Both the position numbers and the translations under genes were made by a program. The notes under the pieces were generated by a model. The model saw nothing but the letters and a program-made list of their open reading frames with translations, had not been told where the DNA came from and did not search any database. Below are positions 1-6,618 of a stretch of 6,618 nucleotides of DNA, in pieces (position 1 is the first letter of the stretch; every line of letters starts with the position of its first letter). Location of the stretch: the NCBI GenBank assembly GCA_002309035.1, contig DBWT01000074.1, forward strand, positions 4,635 through 11,252, in the 5' to 3' direction. The stretch comes from Caryophanales bacterium UBA1231. Its GTDB lineage: Bacteria > Bacillota_I > Bacilli_A > ML615J-28 > CAG-313.

Positions 1-963
1 GCAATGCGTTATGGCACAATTATGTTCTTTATTATCAAAATTTTAACACCAATTTGTGCTTTCTTCTTGTGGATTCAAAAAATCTTTTCGAAAAAGAAAA
101 AGGATGATACGCCTACTGTTACAGAAGATGAACTTGAATCAATTATCGATCAAATGGAAGAGGAAGGTGTTATCGATTCTGATGATGCTGATTTAATGCA
201 GAGTGTTTTAGACATTGGTGAAAGAACAATTTATGATATTATGATTCCACGTGTTGATATCATTGGTATTGATGCTGAATCAAGTATTAATGAAATCTTA
301 GATACTTTCTTCCAATATAAGTTTTCTCGTCTTCCTGTTTACAAAGAAGATAAAGACCATATTTTAGGTATTCTAAGTGAACGTGATTTCTTTACTTTCT
401 TACTTCAAAATAAAAATGATGCTGAAGAAAAATTTAACATCAATGAACTTATCACAAGACCTTTATATGTTTCTAAAACAATGAAGGTTGATGATTTGAT
501 TAGAAGAATGCAAATTGAAAAGAAGCATCTCGCAATTGTTTCTGATGAATATGGTGGTACAAGTGGTATCGTCACAATGGAAGATGCATTAGAAGAAATT
601 GTTGGTGAAATCTATGATGAACATGATGAAAAGGAAGATGAAATATTAGAGTTAACTAAGCTTGATGATAATAATTACATTGTTCCTGCTGATATGTCAC
701 TTGATGATTTATTTGAACAATTGAATCTTGGCGATGCGCCTGAATCTTCTTATACAAATGTCGGTGGATTTTTGTATAGTTTGGCTGAAGAAGTTCCAAT
801 CGAAGGTGATTTGTTCCATTACGATGCGACTGTTTATGAAACAGTTGATGAAATGGTACAAGAAAAAATTATCCATCTTGAATTCAAAGTCTTAGAAGTT
901 AAAGAAAGACGTATTATTAAAGCTAAATTAACAATATTAGATGATCATAATGAAGAAGAATAA
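1..963 (+). CDS. CNNM/CorC (HlyC) family membrane protein, 5' end cut by window edge
   Basis: Family members are membrane proteins with a DUF21/CNNM transmembrane domain, two CBS domains that bind adenine nucleotides, and a C-terminal CorC_HlyC domain; several are linked to Mg2+ or Co2+ efflux. The frame is open to base 1, so the Met at base 4 is probably internal and most of DUF21 lies outside the window. Numbering from that Met: a hydrophobic helix at about 6-28 is the likely end of the membrane domain, followed by a lysine cluster at 30-33. The family signature MIPR is at 80-83 and starts the first CBS domain. RLPVY is at 109-113. The second CBS domain carries [14 protein letters not shown] at 181-194, the strongest family hallmark. 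The CorC_HlyC domain spans about 222-308, with NVGGF at 252-256 and VPIEGD at 264-269. The tail is acidic. It converges on the thiT unit. The family call is secure; the transported ion cannot be read from sequence. Confidence 0.93.
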   Translation, partial: AMRYGTIMFFIIKILTPICAFFLWIQKIFSKKKKDDTPTVTEDELESIIDQMEEEGVIDSDDADLMQSVLDIGERTIYDIMIPRVDIIGIDAESSINEILDTFFQYKFSRLPVYKEDKDHILGILSERDFFTFLLQNKNDAEEKFNINELITRPLYVSKTMKVDDLIRRMQIEKKHLAIVSDEYGGTSGIVTMEDALEEIVGEIYDEHDEKEDEILELTKLDDNNYIVPADMSLDDLFEQLNLGDAPESSYTNVGGFLYSLAEEVPIEGDLFHYDATVYETVDEMVQEKIIHLEFKVLEVKERRIIKAKLTILDDHNEEE

Positions 964-993
964 AAGAGTGAAGAATTAATCTTCACTCTTTTT
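962..993. terminator. Bidirectional intrinsic terminator between convergent genes
   Basis: A perfect 13-bp inverted repeat (962-974 with 980-992) encloses a 5-base loop. The outer four pairs are A-T, so a U-run follows the stem when read in either direction. It lies just after the stop of the CorC-like gene, and its loop contains the stop codon (976-978) of the leftward membrane gene. One hairpin can therefore end both transcription units. This is read directly from the sequence; actual termination is inferred. Confidence 0.88.
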
Positions 994-1401
994 AATGCTT
1001 ATGTATTGGAAAATATAACGAATAAAGTTTAATAAACACAATATTCCAACAATTAAATAAAGATAATGATCTTTAAATGTTAAGGCAAATTCATATTTGA
1101 TTGAATCAAAGACTGCAGTAAAAAATACACCCAATGAATAACAAGTAAATAATCCTGATGCTACTAAAAGAGCAATTGTTATTGGTAATTTATCTTGATC
1201 TTTATTTAATATGTAAATAGCTGTTATTGTTAAGATAAGTGATAGAACAATGAACATTCCATAATCATAATTAAATGTGAAACTAATACCAAATCCATCA
1301 TCATATTTTTGAAAGCTACCAATAAATAAAACTAAACTGACAATGAATGCTGAAATACCAGTAATAAGAAGTAAAATTTTAATTATTTTCTTGTAATTCA
1401 T
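976..1401 (-). CDS. Four-helix membrane protein of unknown function, coupled to thiT
   Basis: I do not recognise a family. The 141-residue protein has four hydrophobic segments at about 7-28, 48-65, 73-97 and 112-132. Short basic ends (K4, K5, K8 at the N-terminus; K137, K138 near the C-terminus) suggest that both termini are cytoplasmic. The loop at 31-47 is rich in Asp, Tyr, Phe and Gly. No catalytic or binding motif is visible. The start is supported by GAGGT (bases 1414-1410 on the minus strand), 8 bases before the ATG. The gene begins inside the 3' end of thiT (23-base overlap, different frame), so the two are very likely cotranscribed and translationally coupled under the TPP riboswitch. 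That suggests, but does not prove, a role near thiamine uptake. It ends in the loop of the shared terminator. Confidence 0.8.
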   Translation of the reverse strand: MNYKKIIKILLLITGISAFIVSLVLFIGSFQKYDDGFGISFTFNYDYGMFIVLSLILTITAIYILNKDQDKLPITIALLVASGLFTCYSLGVFFTAVFDSIKYEFALTFKDHYLYLIVGILCLLNFIRYIFQYISIKKSED

Positions 1402-1999
1402 CAGCTTTTACCTCATTTTCTAAAGTCATTGATTGTGGTATTTTCAAGAAGACGATTATAATAACAATAATTGCGATTATGATATTTGGTAACATGTATG
1501 CACCATTATAAACTAAACTATATAGTACATATCCACCTTTAAAATCGAAGTTTTTCCAAAACAAAATACCTGCTAAAAAGTGCAAGAAGAATTTTCCTAA
1601 TCCAGCAATTAAAGAACCTATTGCTAAATGAAAGATTCTTTTTTTCTTTGATTGATTATTTAAAAAGCTTTTTCTTGTTAGAGCACATAAAGCAATAATT
1701 GGAAAAGCAAATAAGTAATCAAGTGATACTTGGAATAAAACATTGTACCAAGTACTTGCAATAACATAAATACCACCAAGCATTTGAATTAATGAAACAA
1801 TTAGTCCTGTGATAAAAGCAGCTAAGCCACCACGACGATATCCAATCAAGAGAATTGGAACGATTGAAAAACCAATTGATCCACCATTTGTAAAAACACC
1901 ACGCCATAGCCCTGTTTGTAATAATTCAAAGGCGACAGCGACAGCCGCTAAGATAGCAATTTCAACTACTACCTTTGTTTGAATTTGTTTCTTTTTCAT
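1379..1999 (-). CDS. thiT: Thiamine ECF transporter substrate-binding S component ThiT
   Basis: ThiT is the membrane protein that captures thiamine for an energy-coupling-factor transporter; it works with a shared EcfA/EcfA'/EcfT module, none of which is in this window. The 206-residue protein has about six hydrophobic helices. Helix 1 carries the AxxxA contact motif (A15/A19) known to face EcfT. Against my recollection of Lactococcus lactis ThiT, the thiamine-site residues match: Y95 (Y85), H140 (H125), W148 (W133), Y160 (Y146) and N165 (N151). The glutamate E84 is replaced by Asp (D94). The C-terminal tail after about 190 is charged. I chose the ATG at 1999-1997 because AGGAGG sits 4 bases upstream. 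An in-frame ATG at 2050-2048 lies inside the TPP aptamer and is not a credible start. The TPP riboswitch directly upstream independently supports the thiamine assignment. The downstream membrane gene overlaps it by 23 bases. Confidence 0.93.
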   Translation of the reverse strand: MKKKQIQTKVVVEIAILAAVAVAFELLQTGLWRGVFTNGGSIGFSIVPILLIGYRRGGLAAFITGLIVSLIQMLGGIYVIASTWYNVLFQVSLDYLFAFPIIALCALTRKSFLNNQSKKKRIFHLAIGSLIAGLGKFFLHFLAGILFWKNFDFKGGYVLYSLVYNGAYMLPNIIIAIIVIIIVFLKIPQSMTLENEVKADELQENN

Positions 2000-2003
2000 T
2001 TTT

Positions 2004-2024
2004 CCTCCTACTATTTTTAGTAGG
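2004..2024 (-). promoter_or_regulatory. thiT ribosome binding site with overlapping sequestor hairpin
   Basis: On the minus strand a 7-bp perfect stem (CCUACUA at 2024-2018 with UAGUAGG at 2013-2007) closes a loop of four A residues. The last three bases of the stem are the first half of the thiT Shine-Dalgarno AGGAGG (2009-2004), so the hairpin would limit ribosome access. No U-run follows, which argues for control of translation rather than transcription termination. The position between aptamer and start codon fits the expression platform of the TPP switch. The structure is seen in sequence; its regulatory role is inferred. Confidence 0.75.
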
Positions 2025-2030
2025 GTGAGC

Positions 2031-2112
2031 AAGTATCCCTCCGCTAGCATTACCTAGATCAGGTTATGGGTCGTTAATGTAATTAACCTCTCAGCAATTG
2101 CTCCCCATACTT
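2031..2112 (-). promoter_or_regulatory. TPP riboswitch aptamer (THI element) upstream of thiT
   Basis: The minus strand shows the conserved blocks of the TPP aptamer in order: GGGGAGC (2106-2100), GCUGAGAGG, GACCC, ACCUGAUCUAGGUAAUGC and GGAGGGA. Helices can be traced: P1 pairs AAGUAU (2112-2107) with AUACUU (2036-2031); P2 pairs GGG with CCC; an AGC/GCU stem gives P3; an optional P3a pairs GUUAAU (2087-2082) with AUUAAC (2078-2073); CCU/AGG and CUAG/CUAG give P4 and P5. Binding of thiamine pyrophosphate is expected to lower thiT expression. It lies about 20 bases after the predicted transcription start. Confidence 0.96.
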
Positions 2113-2137
2113 ATTTGAAAGTTTTATCTTTCGTTTT

Positions 2138-2166
2138 ATTATACTATAATTTTAGAACTTTTTCAT
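2138..2166 (-). promoter_or_regulatory. Predicted sigma-A-type promoter of the thiT unit
   Basis: The minus strand has a perfect -10 TATAAT (2143-2138) and a weaker -35 ATGAAA (2166-2161, four of six consensus bases) with a 17-bp spacer. Transcription would begin near 2131, giving a leader of about 130 bases that contains the whole TPP aptamer. In such AT-rich sequence chance TATAAT matches occur, but position and spacing both fit. Confidence 0.7.
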
Positions 2167-2193
2167 TTAAATGGAATTTAAATAATTATTTGC

Positions 2194-2222
2194 TATCATT
2201 TTTTATCGAATTATGGTATAAT
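2194..2222 (+). promoter_or_regulatory. Predicted extended -10 promoter of the lepA operon
   Basis: A perfect -10 TATAAT (2217-2222) is preceded by TGG (2214-2216), the TGn extended -10 element. The -35 at the 17-bp position (2194-2199, TATCAT) is poor, which the extended -10 can offset. Transcription would begin near 2229, leaving a short leader of about 28 bases before the first gene. An upstream ATG at 2224 falls at or before the predicted start of the transcript. Confidence 0.7.
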
Positions 2223-2247
2223 TATGTTAACTAGATTATCATTTTAT

Positions 2248-2252
2248 GGAGG
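2248..2252 (+). promoter_or_regulatory. Ribosome binding site fixing the start of the small membrane gene
   Basis: GGAGG ends 4 bases before the ATG at 2257. It selects this start over the in-frame ATG at 2224, which overlaps the promoter and has no Shine-Dalgarno match. Confidence 0.85.
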
Positions 2253-2256
2253 ATTT

Positions 2257-2616
2257 ATGGATATTAATTTAATTACTGGGATTTTATGTTTTTTAGCAAT
2301 TTCATATATTATTTATTTAGAATTTCGTAATCCTTTGAAAAAAAGAGATATTTTTATTGATATTACTATTAGTATTATTTTAATTATTATTTGCATATTC
2401 CAATTCTATGAACTTGATTTTCAATTTTTCAAAGCTGGTAAAATCAATCTAGTTATTTGGATTTATGTTTTATTGATATTAATGGGTATTTTCTATATCA
2501 TTATTGTTTTAAAACATCATAAAGCATATTTAGAAAAGCAAAAGCAAGAAGAGAATTTAGAATCAACAAATGATGAAGTAAATGAAAATGTCATTCAAGA
2601 AGAAAAAGGTGAATAA
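2257..2616 (+). CDS. Small three-helix membrane protein of unknown function, first gene of lepA operon
   Basis: I do not recognise a family. The 119-residue protein has hydrophobic helices at about 4-22, 34-50 and 64-84, separated by a short basic loop (around K28-R30) and a loop rich in Phe and Glu/Asp. A hydrophilic tail at about 85-119 is Glu-, Lys- and Asn-rich, likely cytoplasmic and possibly helical at its start (lysine/glutamate run at 91-99). No enzymatic motif is visible. The start is set by GGAGG at 2248-2252. Its TAA stop overlaps the lepA ATG by one base (TAATG), so translation of the two is probably coupled. It is a plausible real gene because it carries the operon's promoter and ribosome binding site. 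The amino-acid composition is extremely Ile-rich, partly reflecting AT bias. Confidence 0.82.
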   Translation: MDINLITGILCFLAISYIIYLEFRNPLKKRDIFIDITISIILIIICIFQFYELDFQFFKAGKINLVIWIYVLLILMGIFYIIIVLKHHKAYLEKQKQEENLESTNDEVNENVIQEEKGE

Positions 2617-4445
2617 TGAATATTAATTTTCAAGAATTAAAAGAAAGAAAGAAGTTTGTCCGCAATTTTTCGATTATTGCGCATATCGATCATGGCAAAT
2701 CGACGCTTGCTGACCGTTTTTTAGAATATACTAAAGCCTTAGACATTCGTGAAATGAAAGATCAAATTCTCGACACGATGGATTTAGAAAGAGAAAGAGG
2801 TATTACAATTAAACTTAATGCTGTAGAATTAAATTATTTAGCAGATGATGGTAATACTTACATTCTTCATTTAATCGATACACCGGGACATGTTGACTTC
2901 ACATACGAAGTATCTCGTAGCTTAGCTTCATGCGAAGGCGCATTACTTGTTGTTGATGCTGCTCAAGGAATCGAAGCACAAACTTTAGCTAACGTTTATT
3001 TAGCTTTAGATAACAATTTAGAAATCATTCCTGTTATTAACAAAATTGATTTACCAAGTGCAGATCCTGAAAAAGTTAAAAGAGAAATTGAAGATGTCAT
3101 TGGATTAGATTGTACTAATTTAGTTAAAGCTTCAGCAAAAGATGGTACAGGTATTAAAGATATTTTAGAAAAGGTTGTCAAAGTTATTCCATCTCCTGAA
3201 GGTGATGTTGAAGGCAAAGTCAAAGCCATGATTTTTGATTCTTTTTATGATCCATATCGTGGTGTAGTGGCATCGATTAGAGTATTTAGTGGAACAATTA
3301 AAAAAGGTGATCATATTAAGATGATGGCAACAAATGCTGTCTATGAAGTATTAGAATTAGGTGTTCATACGCCTAAAGAAAAGAAAAAAGATTTTCTTAC
3401 TGCTGGTGATGTTGGATTTGTTGCGGCATCGATTAAAGATGTTCAACATATTTTAGTTGGTGATACAATTACAACAATTGAAAATGAAGCAAGTGAACCA
3501 CTACCAGGTTTTAGAAGATTGCATTCAATGGTTTTCTGTGGAATTTATCCTGTTGAATCTAATAAATATGATGATTTAAAAGAAGCATTAGCTAAATTAA
3601 AGCTAAACGATGCTTCACTTGATTATGTCCAAGAAACTTCACAAGCATTAGGTCATGGTTTTCGTGTTGGCTTTTTAGGCTTGCTTCATATGGATATCAT
3701 TCAAGAACGTATCGAAAGAGAATTCAAAATTGATATTATCGCAACCGCACCAAGTGTCGATTATCATGTTAACTTAACTAATGGTACGATGGTTTCGATC
3801 GACAATCCAGCCCTAATGCCTGATTTTACATTTATTAAATCAATTGAAGAACCAATTGTTAATGCGACAATTATGGTTCCTAATGAATATGTCGGATCAA
3901 TTATGGAAATTTGTCAAAACAAAAGAGGGACTTTTAAAACAATGGAATACATCGATGATAATCGTGTAGCTATTCATTATTTATTGCCTCTTGCTGAAAT
4001 TGTTTATGATTTCTTTGATCGTATTAAATCGACATCAAAAGGCTATGCATCACTCGATTATGAACTTGCTGGTTATCAAGAAGCTAAACTTGTTAAAATG
4101 GATATTTTAGTAAATGGTGAAAGAGTTGATGCTTTAAGTGTTATTACACACAAAGATTTTGCTTATAACAAAGGACGTAACTTAGTTCAAAAGCTAAGAA
4201 AAACCATTACACGTCAAATGTTTGAAATCCCAATTCAAGCAGCAGTTGGTGGAAAGATTATTGCCAGAGAAAATGTTGCTGCCCTAAGAAAAGACGTTTT
4301 AGCAAAATGTTATGGTGGCGATGTTAGCCGTAAGAAGAAGCTTTTAGAAAAACAAAAAGAAGGTAAAAAGCGAATGAAGCAAGTAGGTTCTGTTGAAATC
4401 TCACAAGAAGCTTTCCTTGCTGTATTAAGTATCGATGATGAATAA
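2616..4445 (+). CDS. lepA: Elongation factor 4 (LepA), ribosome-associated GTPase
   Basis: LepA is a conserved translational GTPase that binds the ribosome and has been linked to back-translocation and to ribosome assembly or initiation. The 609 residues match the usual length of about 600. The G domain shows the P-loop region AHIDHGKST (22-30), switch I RGITIK (61-66), DTPGH (88-92), NKID (142-145) and SAK near 173. EF-G-like domains follow. The C-terminal LepA-specific domain carries the signature around [21 protein letters not shown], close to the C-terminus. It has no insertion or missing motif. An AAGGTG Shine-Dalgarno (2605-2610) lies inside the end of the upstream gene. The 3' end overlaps hemW by 8-11 bases. 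The call is essentially certain. Confidence 0.99.
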   Translation: MNINFQELKERKKFVRNFSIIAHIDHGKSTLADRFLEYTKALDIREMKDQILDTMDLERERGITIKLNAVELNYLADDGNTYILHLIDTPGHVDFTYEVSRSLASCEGALLVVDAAQGIEAQTLANVYLALDNNLEIIPVINKIDLPSADPEKVKREIEDVIGLDCTNLVKASAKDGTGIKDILEKVVKVIPSPEGDVEGKVKAMIFDSFYDPYRGVVASIRVFSGTIKKGDHIKMMATNAVYEVLELGVHTPKEKKKDFLTAGDVGFVAASIKDVQHILVGDTITTIENEASEPLPGFRRLHSMVFCGIYPVESNKYDDLKEALAKLKLNDASLDYVQETSQALGHGFRVGFLGLLHMDIIQERIEREFKIDIIATAPSVDYHVNLTNGTMVSIDNPALMPDFTFIKSIEEPIVNATIMVPNEYVGSIMEICQNKRGTFKTMEYIDDNRVAIHYLLPLAEIVYDFFDRIKSTSKGYASLDYELAGYQEAKLVKMDILVNGERVDALSVITHKDFAYNKGRNLVQKLRKTITRQMFEIPIQAAVGGKIIARENVAALRKDVLAKCYGGDVSRKKKLLEKQKEGKKRMKQVGSVEISQEAFLAVLSIDDE

Positions 4446-5568
4446 AATAGGTCTTTATATTCATATTCCTTTTTGTCATAAAATATGTTCATATTGTGAC
4501 TTTTGTAAAAGGGTTAGTAGCGATTTAATTAAGCAAAAATATCTTAATTATTTATTCAAAGAAATTGATTTATATACTAGTAGATTTAATTTCCAAAATA
4601 TCGATACGATTTATATTGGTGGTGGTACTCCATCAGAATTAGGAATTGATTTGTTAGATCAGCTTTTATCAAAAGTCAAGAGTTTAAATATTAGTTTTAG
4701 AGAATATACAATCGAAATTAACCCAGAAGATTTAAATTATGAATTAGTTGATTTACTTGTTAAGTATGGTGTTAATCGTGTAAGTATTGGTATTCAAACG
4801 CTATCTCGTCATTTGCTTAAGATAATTAATCGTGACTTCAATTTCGAACGCTTTAAAGAGGCTTATAATTATTTAAAGAAGCAAATTCCAAATATCAATA
4901 TCGATTTAATGTATGCTATTCCAAATCAAACTCTTTTAGATCTAGAATCGACAGTGAAAGAAATTATCGATTTAAATCCTACTCATTTATCGATTTATAG
5001 TTTAATCTTAGAAGATAAAACAATTTTAAAAAAGCAAATTGAAGATGGAATACTTTCTAAAATAGATGAAGATTTAGAATGCCAAATGATCGATTTAATT
5101 CACAAGCTAATTTTTCCTAAATATAGACAATACGAAGTTAGTAATTATTGTTTCGATTCTGAATTTGATTATCGATCTATCCATAATTTAAAATATTGGC
5201 TAAATGAACAATATTTAGGAGTTGGTTTAAATGCAAGTTCATATGTTGAAAGAAGATTTAAGAATGTTTATGATTTAAAAACTTACTTTAGTCTTTTAGA
5301 TAAAGATATCTTACCTATTGATGAAAAAGAAATTGAAGAAATATCTATAATTGATCAAAAGAAATATGAAATCATTTTAGGTTTTAGGCTAACAAATGGG
5401 ATTAATCTTAAACAATATGAGGACAAATATCAATCAAGCATTTTTACTGATTTTCCTAAGATTAATGAACTAATCGAAAAAGAACTTTTAATAAATAATA
5501 ATGGTCAATTATTCATCAATCCTAAATATTTTAATATCATGAATTCAATTTTAGTTCAAATTATTTAA
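4435..5568 (+). CDS. hemW: Radical SAM heme chaperone HemW (formerly HemN-like)
   Basis: HemW is a radical SAM protein related to coproporphyrinogen dehydrogenase HemN but acting as a heme-binding chaperone that delivers heme to membrane enzymes; it is often the neighbour of lepA. The 377 residues fit the family. The [4Fe-4S] motif is C14-x3-C18-x2-C21 within HIPFC...YCDF; the next cysteine is C24. HemN has CX3CX2CXC, so the spacing favours HemW. The SAM-binding GGGTPS is at 62-67. HNLKYW at 250-255 matches the HNxxYW heme-binding motif described for HemW, followed by [10 protein letters not shown]. The C-terminal HemN-C domain is present. Two adjacent ATGs (4435 and 4438) are possible starts. 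Both lie inside lepA and neither has a good Shine-Dalgarno, so translation probably depends on coupling to lepA. Whether this organism makes or imports heme cannot be seen here. Confidence 0.95.
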   Translation: MMNKIGLYIHIPFCHKICSYCDFCKRVSSDLIKQKYLNYLFKEIDLYTSRFNFQNIDTIYIGGGTPSELGIDLLDQLLSKVKSLNISFREYTIEINPEDLNYELVDLLVKYGVNRVSIGIQTLSRHLLKIINRDFNFERFKEAYNYLKKQIPNINIDLMYAIPNQTLLDLESTVKEIIDLNPTHLSIYSLILEDKTILKKQIEDGILSKIDEDLECQMIDLIHKLIFPKYRQYEVSNYCFDSEFDYRSIHNLKYWLNEQYLGVGLNASSYVERRFKNVYDLKTYFSLLDKDILPIDEKEIEEISIIDQKKYEIILGFRLTNGINLKQYEDKYQSSIFTDFPKINELIEKELLINNNGQLFINPKYFNIMNSILVQII

Positions 5569-5577
5569 AGGTGTTAT

Positions 5578-6480
5578 ATGGAACAATTATTAAAAGAATT
5601 TGAATACTATTTAACAAGCGAAAAAATGATGAGTCAAAATAGTGTTTCTTCATATATCAATGATTGTACAAATTATGTTGATTTTTTAGTTAACAAATGT
5701 GGAATTGACGATATGAATGATGTGACATCTGATGATATCAGAATGTTTTTAGCTTACCTGAAAAAGAAAAAGATGAAACCTTCATCAATGAATCGTTATC
5801 TTTGTAGTATTAAATCATTCCATCGTTTTTTACATAGCGATAATATTGTTAAAACCAATCAAGCTAAAGAAATTATTGCACCTAAGATGGAGAAAAAACT
5901 ACCTGTAGTATTGTCAATCGATGAAGTTACTAAATTATTAAATAAAGTTGAAGAGAATAAAACACCTCTAGGAATCAGAAATCAAGCAATGCTGGAATTA
6001 ATCTATGCAACTGGTCTTAGAGTTAGTGAACTTTGTAATTTAAAAATCACCGATTTACGTTTCACATCGCATCAGATTAGAGTAATGGGGAAAGGTTCAA
6101 AAGAAAGAATCATTCCTGTTAATGATTATGCTTTAGAAAAGGTGCGCAATTATATTGTTAATGCTCGACCTAATTTATTGGGTTTCAAAAAAGATCAAGG
6201 CTTTTTGTTTTTAAATAATCATGGTGAAGTAATTACAAGAGTTGGCTTTTTCAAAATTTTGAAACAATTAGCAGATGAAGCTGGCATTGAAAAAAATATC
6301 TCTCCACACACACTTAGACATTCTTTTGCAACCCATCTTTTAGAAAGTGGCGTTGATATTAGATTAATTCAAGAATTACTTGGTCATGAAGATATTGCGA
6401 CAACACAAATTTACACACATTTAAGTTTAAATAAAATAAAAGAAATTTACGGAAAAGCACATCCAAGACAAGGTGAATAA
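5578..6480 (+). CDS. xerD: Tyrosine recombinase XerD
   Basis: XerD, with XerC, resolves chromosome dimers at the dif site near the terminus, recruited by FtsK/SpoIIIE-type translocases. The 300 residues are standard length. The N-terminal SAM-like DNA-binding domain is at about 1-85 and the catalytic domain at about 108-292. All catalytic residues are present: R148 (in ATGLR), K172 (GKGSKER), H244 and R247 (HTLRH), H270 (LLGHE) and nucleophile Y279 (IYTH). This numbering is the same as I recall for E. coli XerD, which supports an intact housekeeping enzyme rather than a phage integrase. AAAGGTG (5567-5573) is the ribosome binding site and overlaps the hemW stop; the gap between genes is 9 bases. 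The following deoB gene reproduces the Bacillus ripX-drm order, favouring XerD over XerC. I see no dif site or phage gene nearby. Confidence 0.93.
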   Translation: MEQLLKEFEYYLTSEKMMSQNSVSSYINDCTNYVDFLVNKCGIDDMNDVTSDDIRMFLAYLKKKKMKPSSMNRYLCSIKSFHRFLHSDNIVKTNQAKEIIAPKMEKKLPVVLSIDEVTKLLNKVEENKTPLGIRNQAMLELIYATGLRVSELCNLKITDLRFTSHQIRVMGKGSKERIIPVNDYALEKVRNYIVNARPNLLGFKKDQGFLFLNNHGEVITRVGFFKILKQLADEAGIEKNISPHTLRHSFATHLLESGVDIRLIQELLGHEDIATTQIYTHLSLNKIKEIYGKAHPRQGE

Positions 6481-6481
6481 T

Positions 6482-6618
6482 ATGAAGCAATTTAAAAAAA
6501 TCGTTTTAATCGTCATGGATTCTTTAGGCGTTGGCGAAGCTAAAAATGCTAAAGAATATAATGATGAAGGTGCATTTACTTTAAAACACATTATTGATAA
6601 TTATCCAGATTTAAAAAT
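6482..6618 (+). CDS. deoB: Phosphopentomutase DeoB, N-terminal 45 residues only
   Basis: DeoB interconverts ribose-1-phosphate and ribose-5-phosphate (and the deoxy forms), feeding nucleoside sugars into central metabolism in the cytoplasm. Only the first 45 codons are present; the right edge cuts the gene. The N-terminal alkaline-phosphatase-superfamily motif LIVMDSLGVGEA is clear, with D13 at the position of a Mn2+ ligand in Bacillus phosphopentomutase. DEGAFTLKHI matches the family's GD-x-GAxTLxHI segment. AAGGTGA (6470-6476), lying in the end of xerD, is 5 bases before the ATG and the intergenic gap is one base. The remaining metal ligands and the cap domain lie outside the window, so intactness cannot be judged. 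Confidence 0.92.
   Translation, partial: MKQFKKIVLIVMDSLGVGEAKNAKEYNDEGAFTLKHIIDNYPDLK

Noticed and set aside
1..90. CorC-like protein lacking its membrane domain
   Set aside because: The frame is open to base 1, so the missing DUF21 part is explained by the window edge and not by gene loss.
1719..1907. 62-codon minus-strand frame rich in Trp and Cys
   Set aside because: It lies wholly inside thiT in another frame, has no ribosome binding site and an implausible composition.
2190..2195. TTGCTA as a -35 box for the lepA operon promoter
   Set aside because: It is 21 bp from the -10, too far; the extended -10 TGG is the better explanation.
2224..2256. Upstream in-frame ATG that would lengthen the small membrane protein by 11 residues
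   Set aside because: It overlaps the -10 region and predicted transcription start; GGAGG supports the ATG at 2257.
2996..3229. 77-codon minus-strand frame inside lepA
   Set aside because: Antisense shadow of a strongly conserved GTPase gene; no promoter or Shine-Dalgarno.
4310..4492. 60-codon minus-strand frame across the lepA-hemW junction
   Set aside because: Antisense to two well-supported genes with no start signal.
5578..6480. Tyrosine recombinase as the sign of an integrated element
   Set aside because: Housekeeping XerD length and catalytic spacing, deoB next door, no attachment-site repeats, tRNA or phage genes.
1..6618. Alternative genetic code with TGA as tryptophan
   Set aside because: Tryptophan codons seen are TGG and no gene contains in-frame TGA, so there is no support for code 4.

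Overview
The window looks like an ordinary chromosomal segment of a low-GC, Gram-positive-type bacterium (Bacillota or a relative near the Mollicutes). The support is strong A+T bias, GGAGG-type ribosome binding sites, TAA as the stop of every complete gene, and a xerD-deoB neighbourhood like that of Bacillus (ripX-drm). Tryptophan is written TGG and no gene has an in-frame TGA, so the standard bacterial code fits better than the Mycoplasma/Spiroplasma code. I cannot name the genus.

Layout: (1) The 3' part of a CNNM/CorC-type membrane protein (CBS pair plus CorC_HlyC domain) runs rightward from the left edge to 963. (2) A hairpin at 962-993 ends this gene and the convergent leftward unit. (3) The leftward unit is thiT (thiamine-binding S component of an ECF transporter) followed by an overlapping four-helix membrane protein of unknown function. 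It is preceded by a clear TPP riboswitch and a hairpin that buries part of the thiT ribosome binding site. (4) An AT-rich divergent promoter region (about 2113-2256) feeds thiT to the left and a compact rightward operon to the right. (5) The rightward operon is a small three-helix membrane protein, lepA (EF4), hemW (radical SAM heme chaperone), xerD (tyrosine recombinase) and the start of deoB (phosphopentomutase), which is cut by the right edge. Gaps in it are 1-9 bases, or the genes overlap.

How it works together: the leftward unit is a thiamine-salvage module expected to be shut off by thiamine pyrophosphate. The rightward operon joins housekeeping genes for translation, heme trafficking, chromosome dimer resolution and nucleoside catabolism; their proximity is conserved gene order rather than a shared pathway. 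I found no mobile element, CRISPR array, tRNA or rRNA, and no clearly new system. The most interesting items are the architecture of the TPP switch, the unknown membrane gene translationally coupled to thiT, and the small membrane protein that leads the lepA operon.
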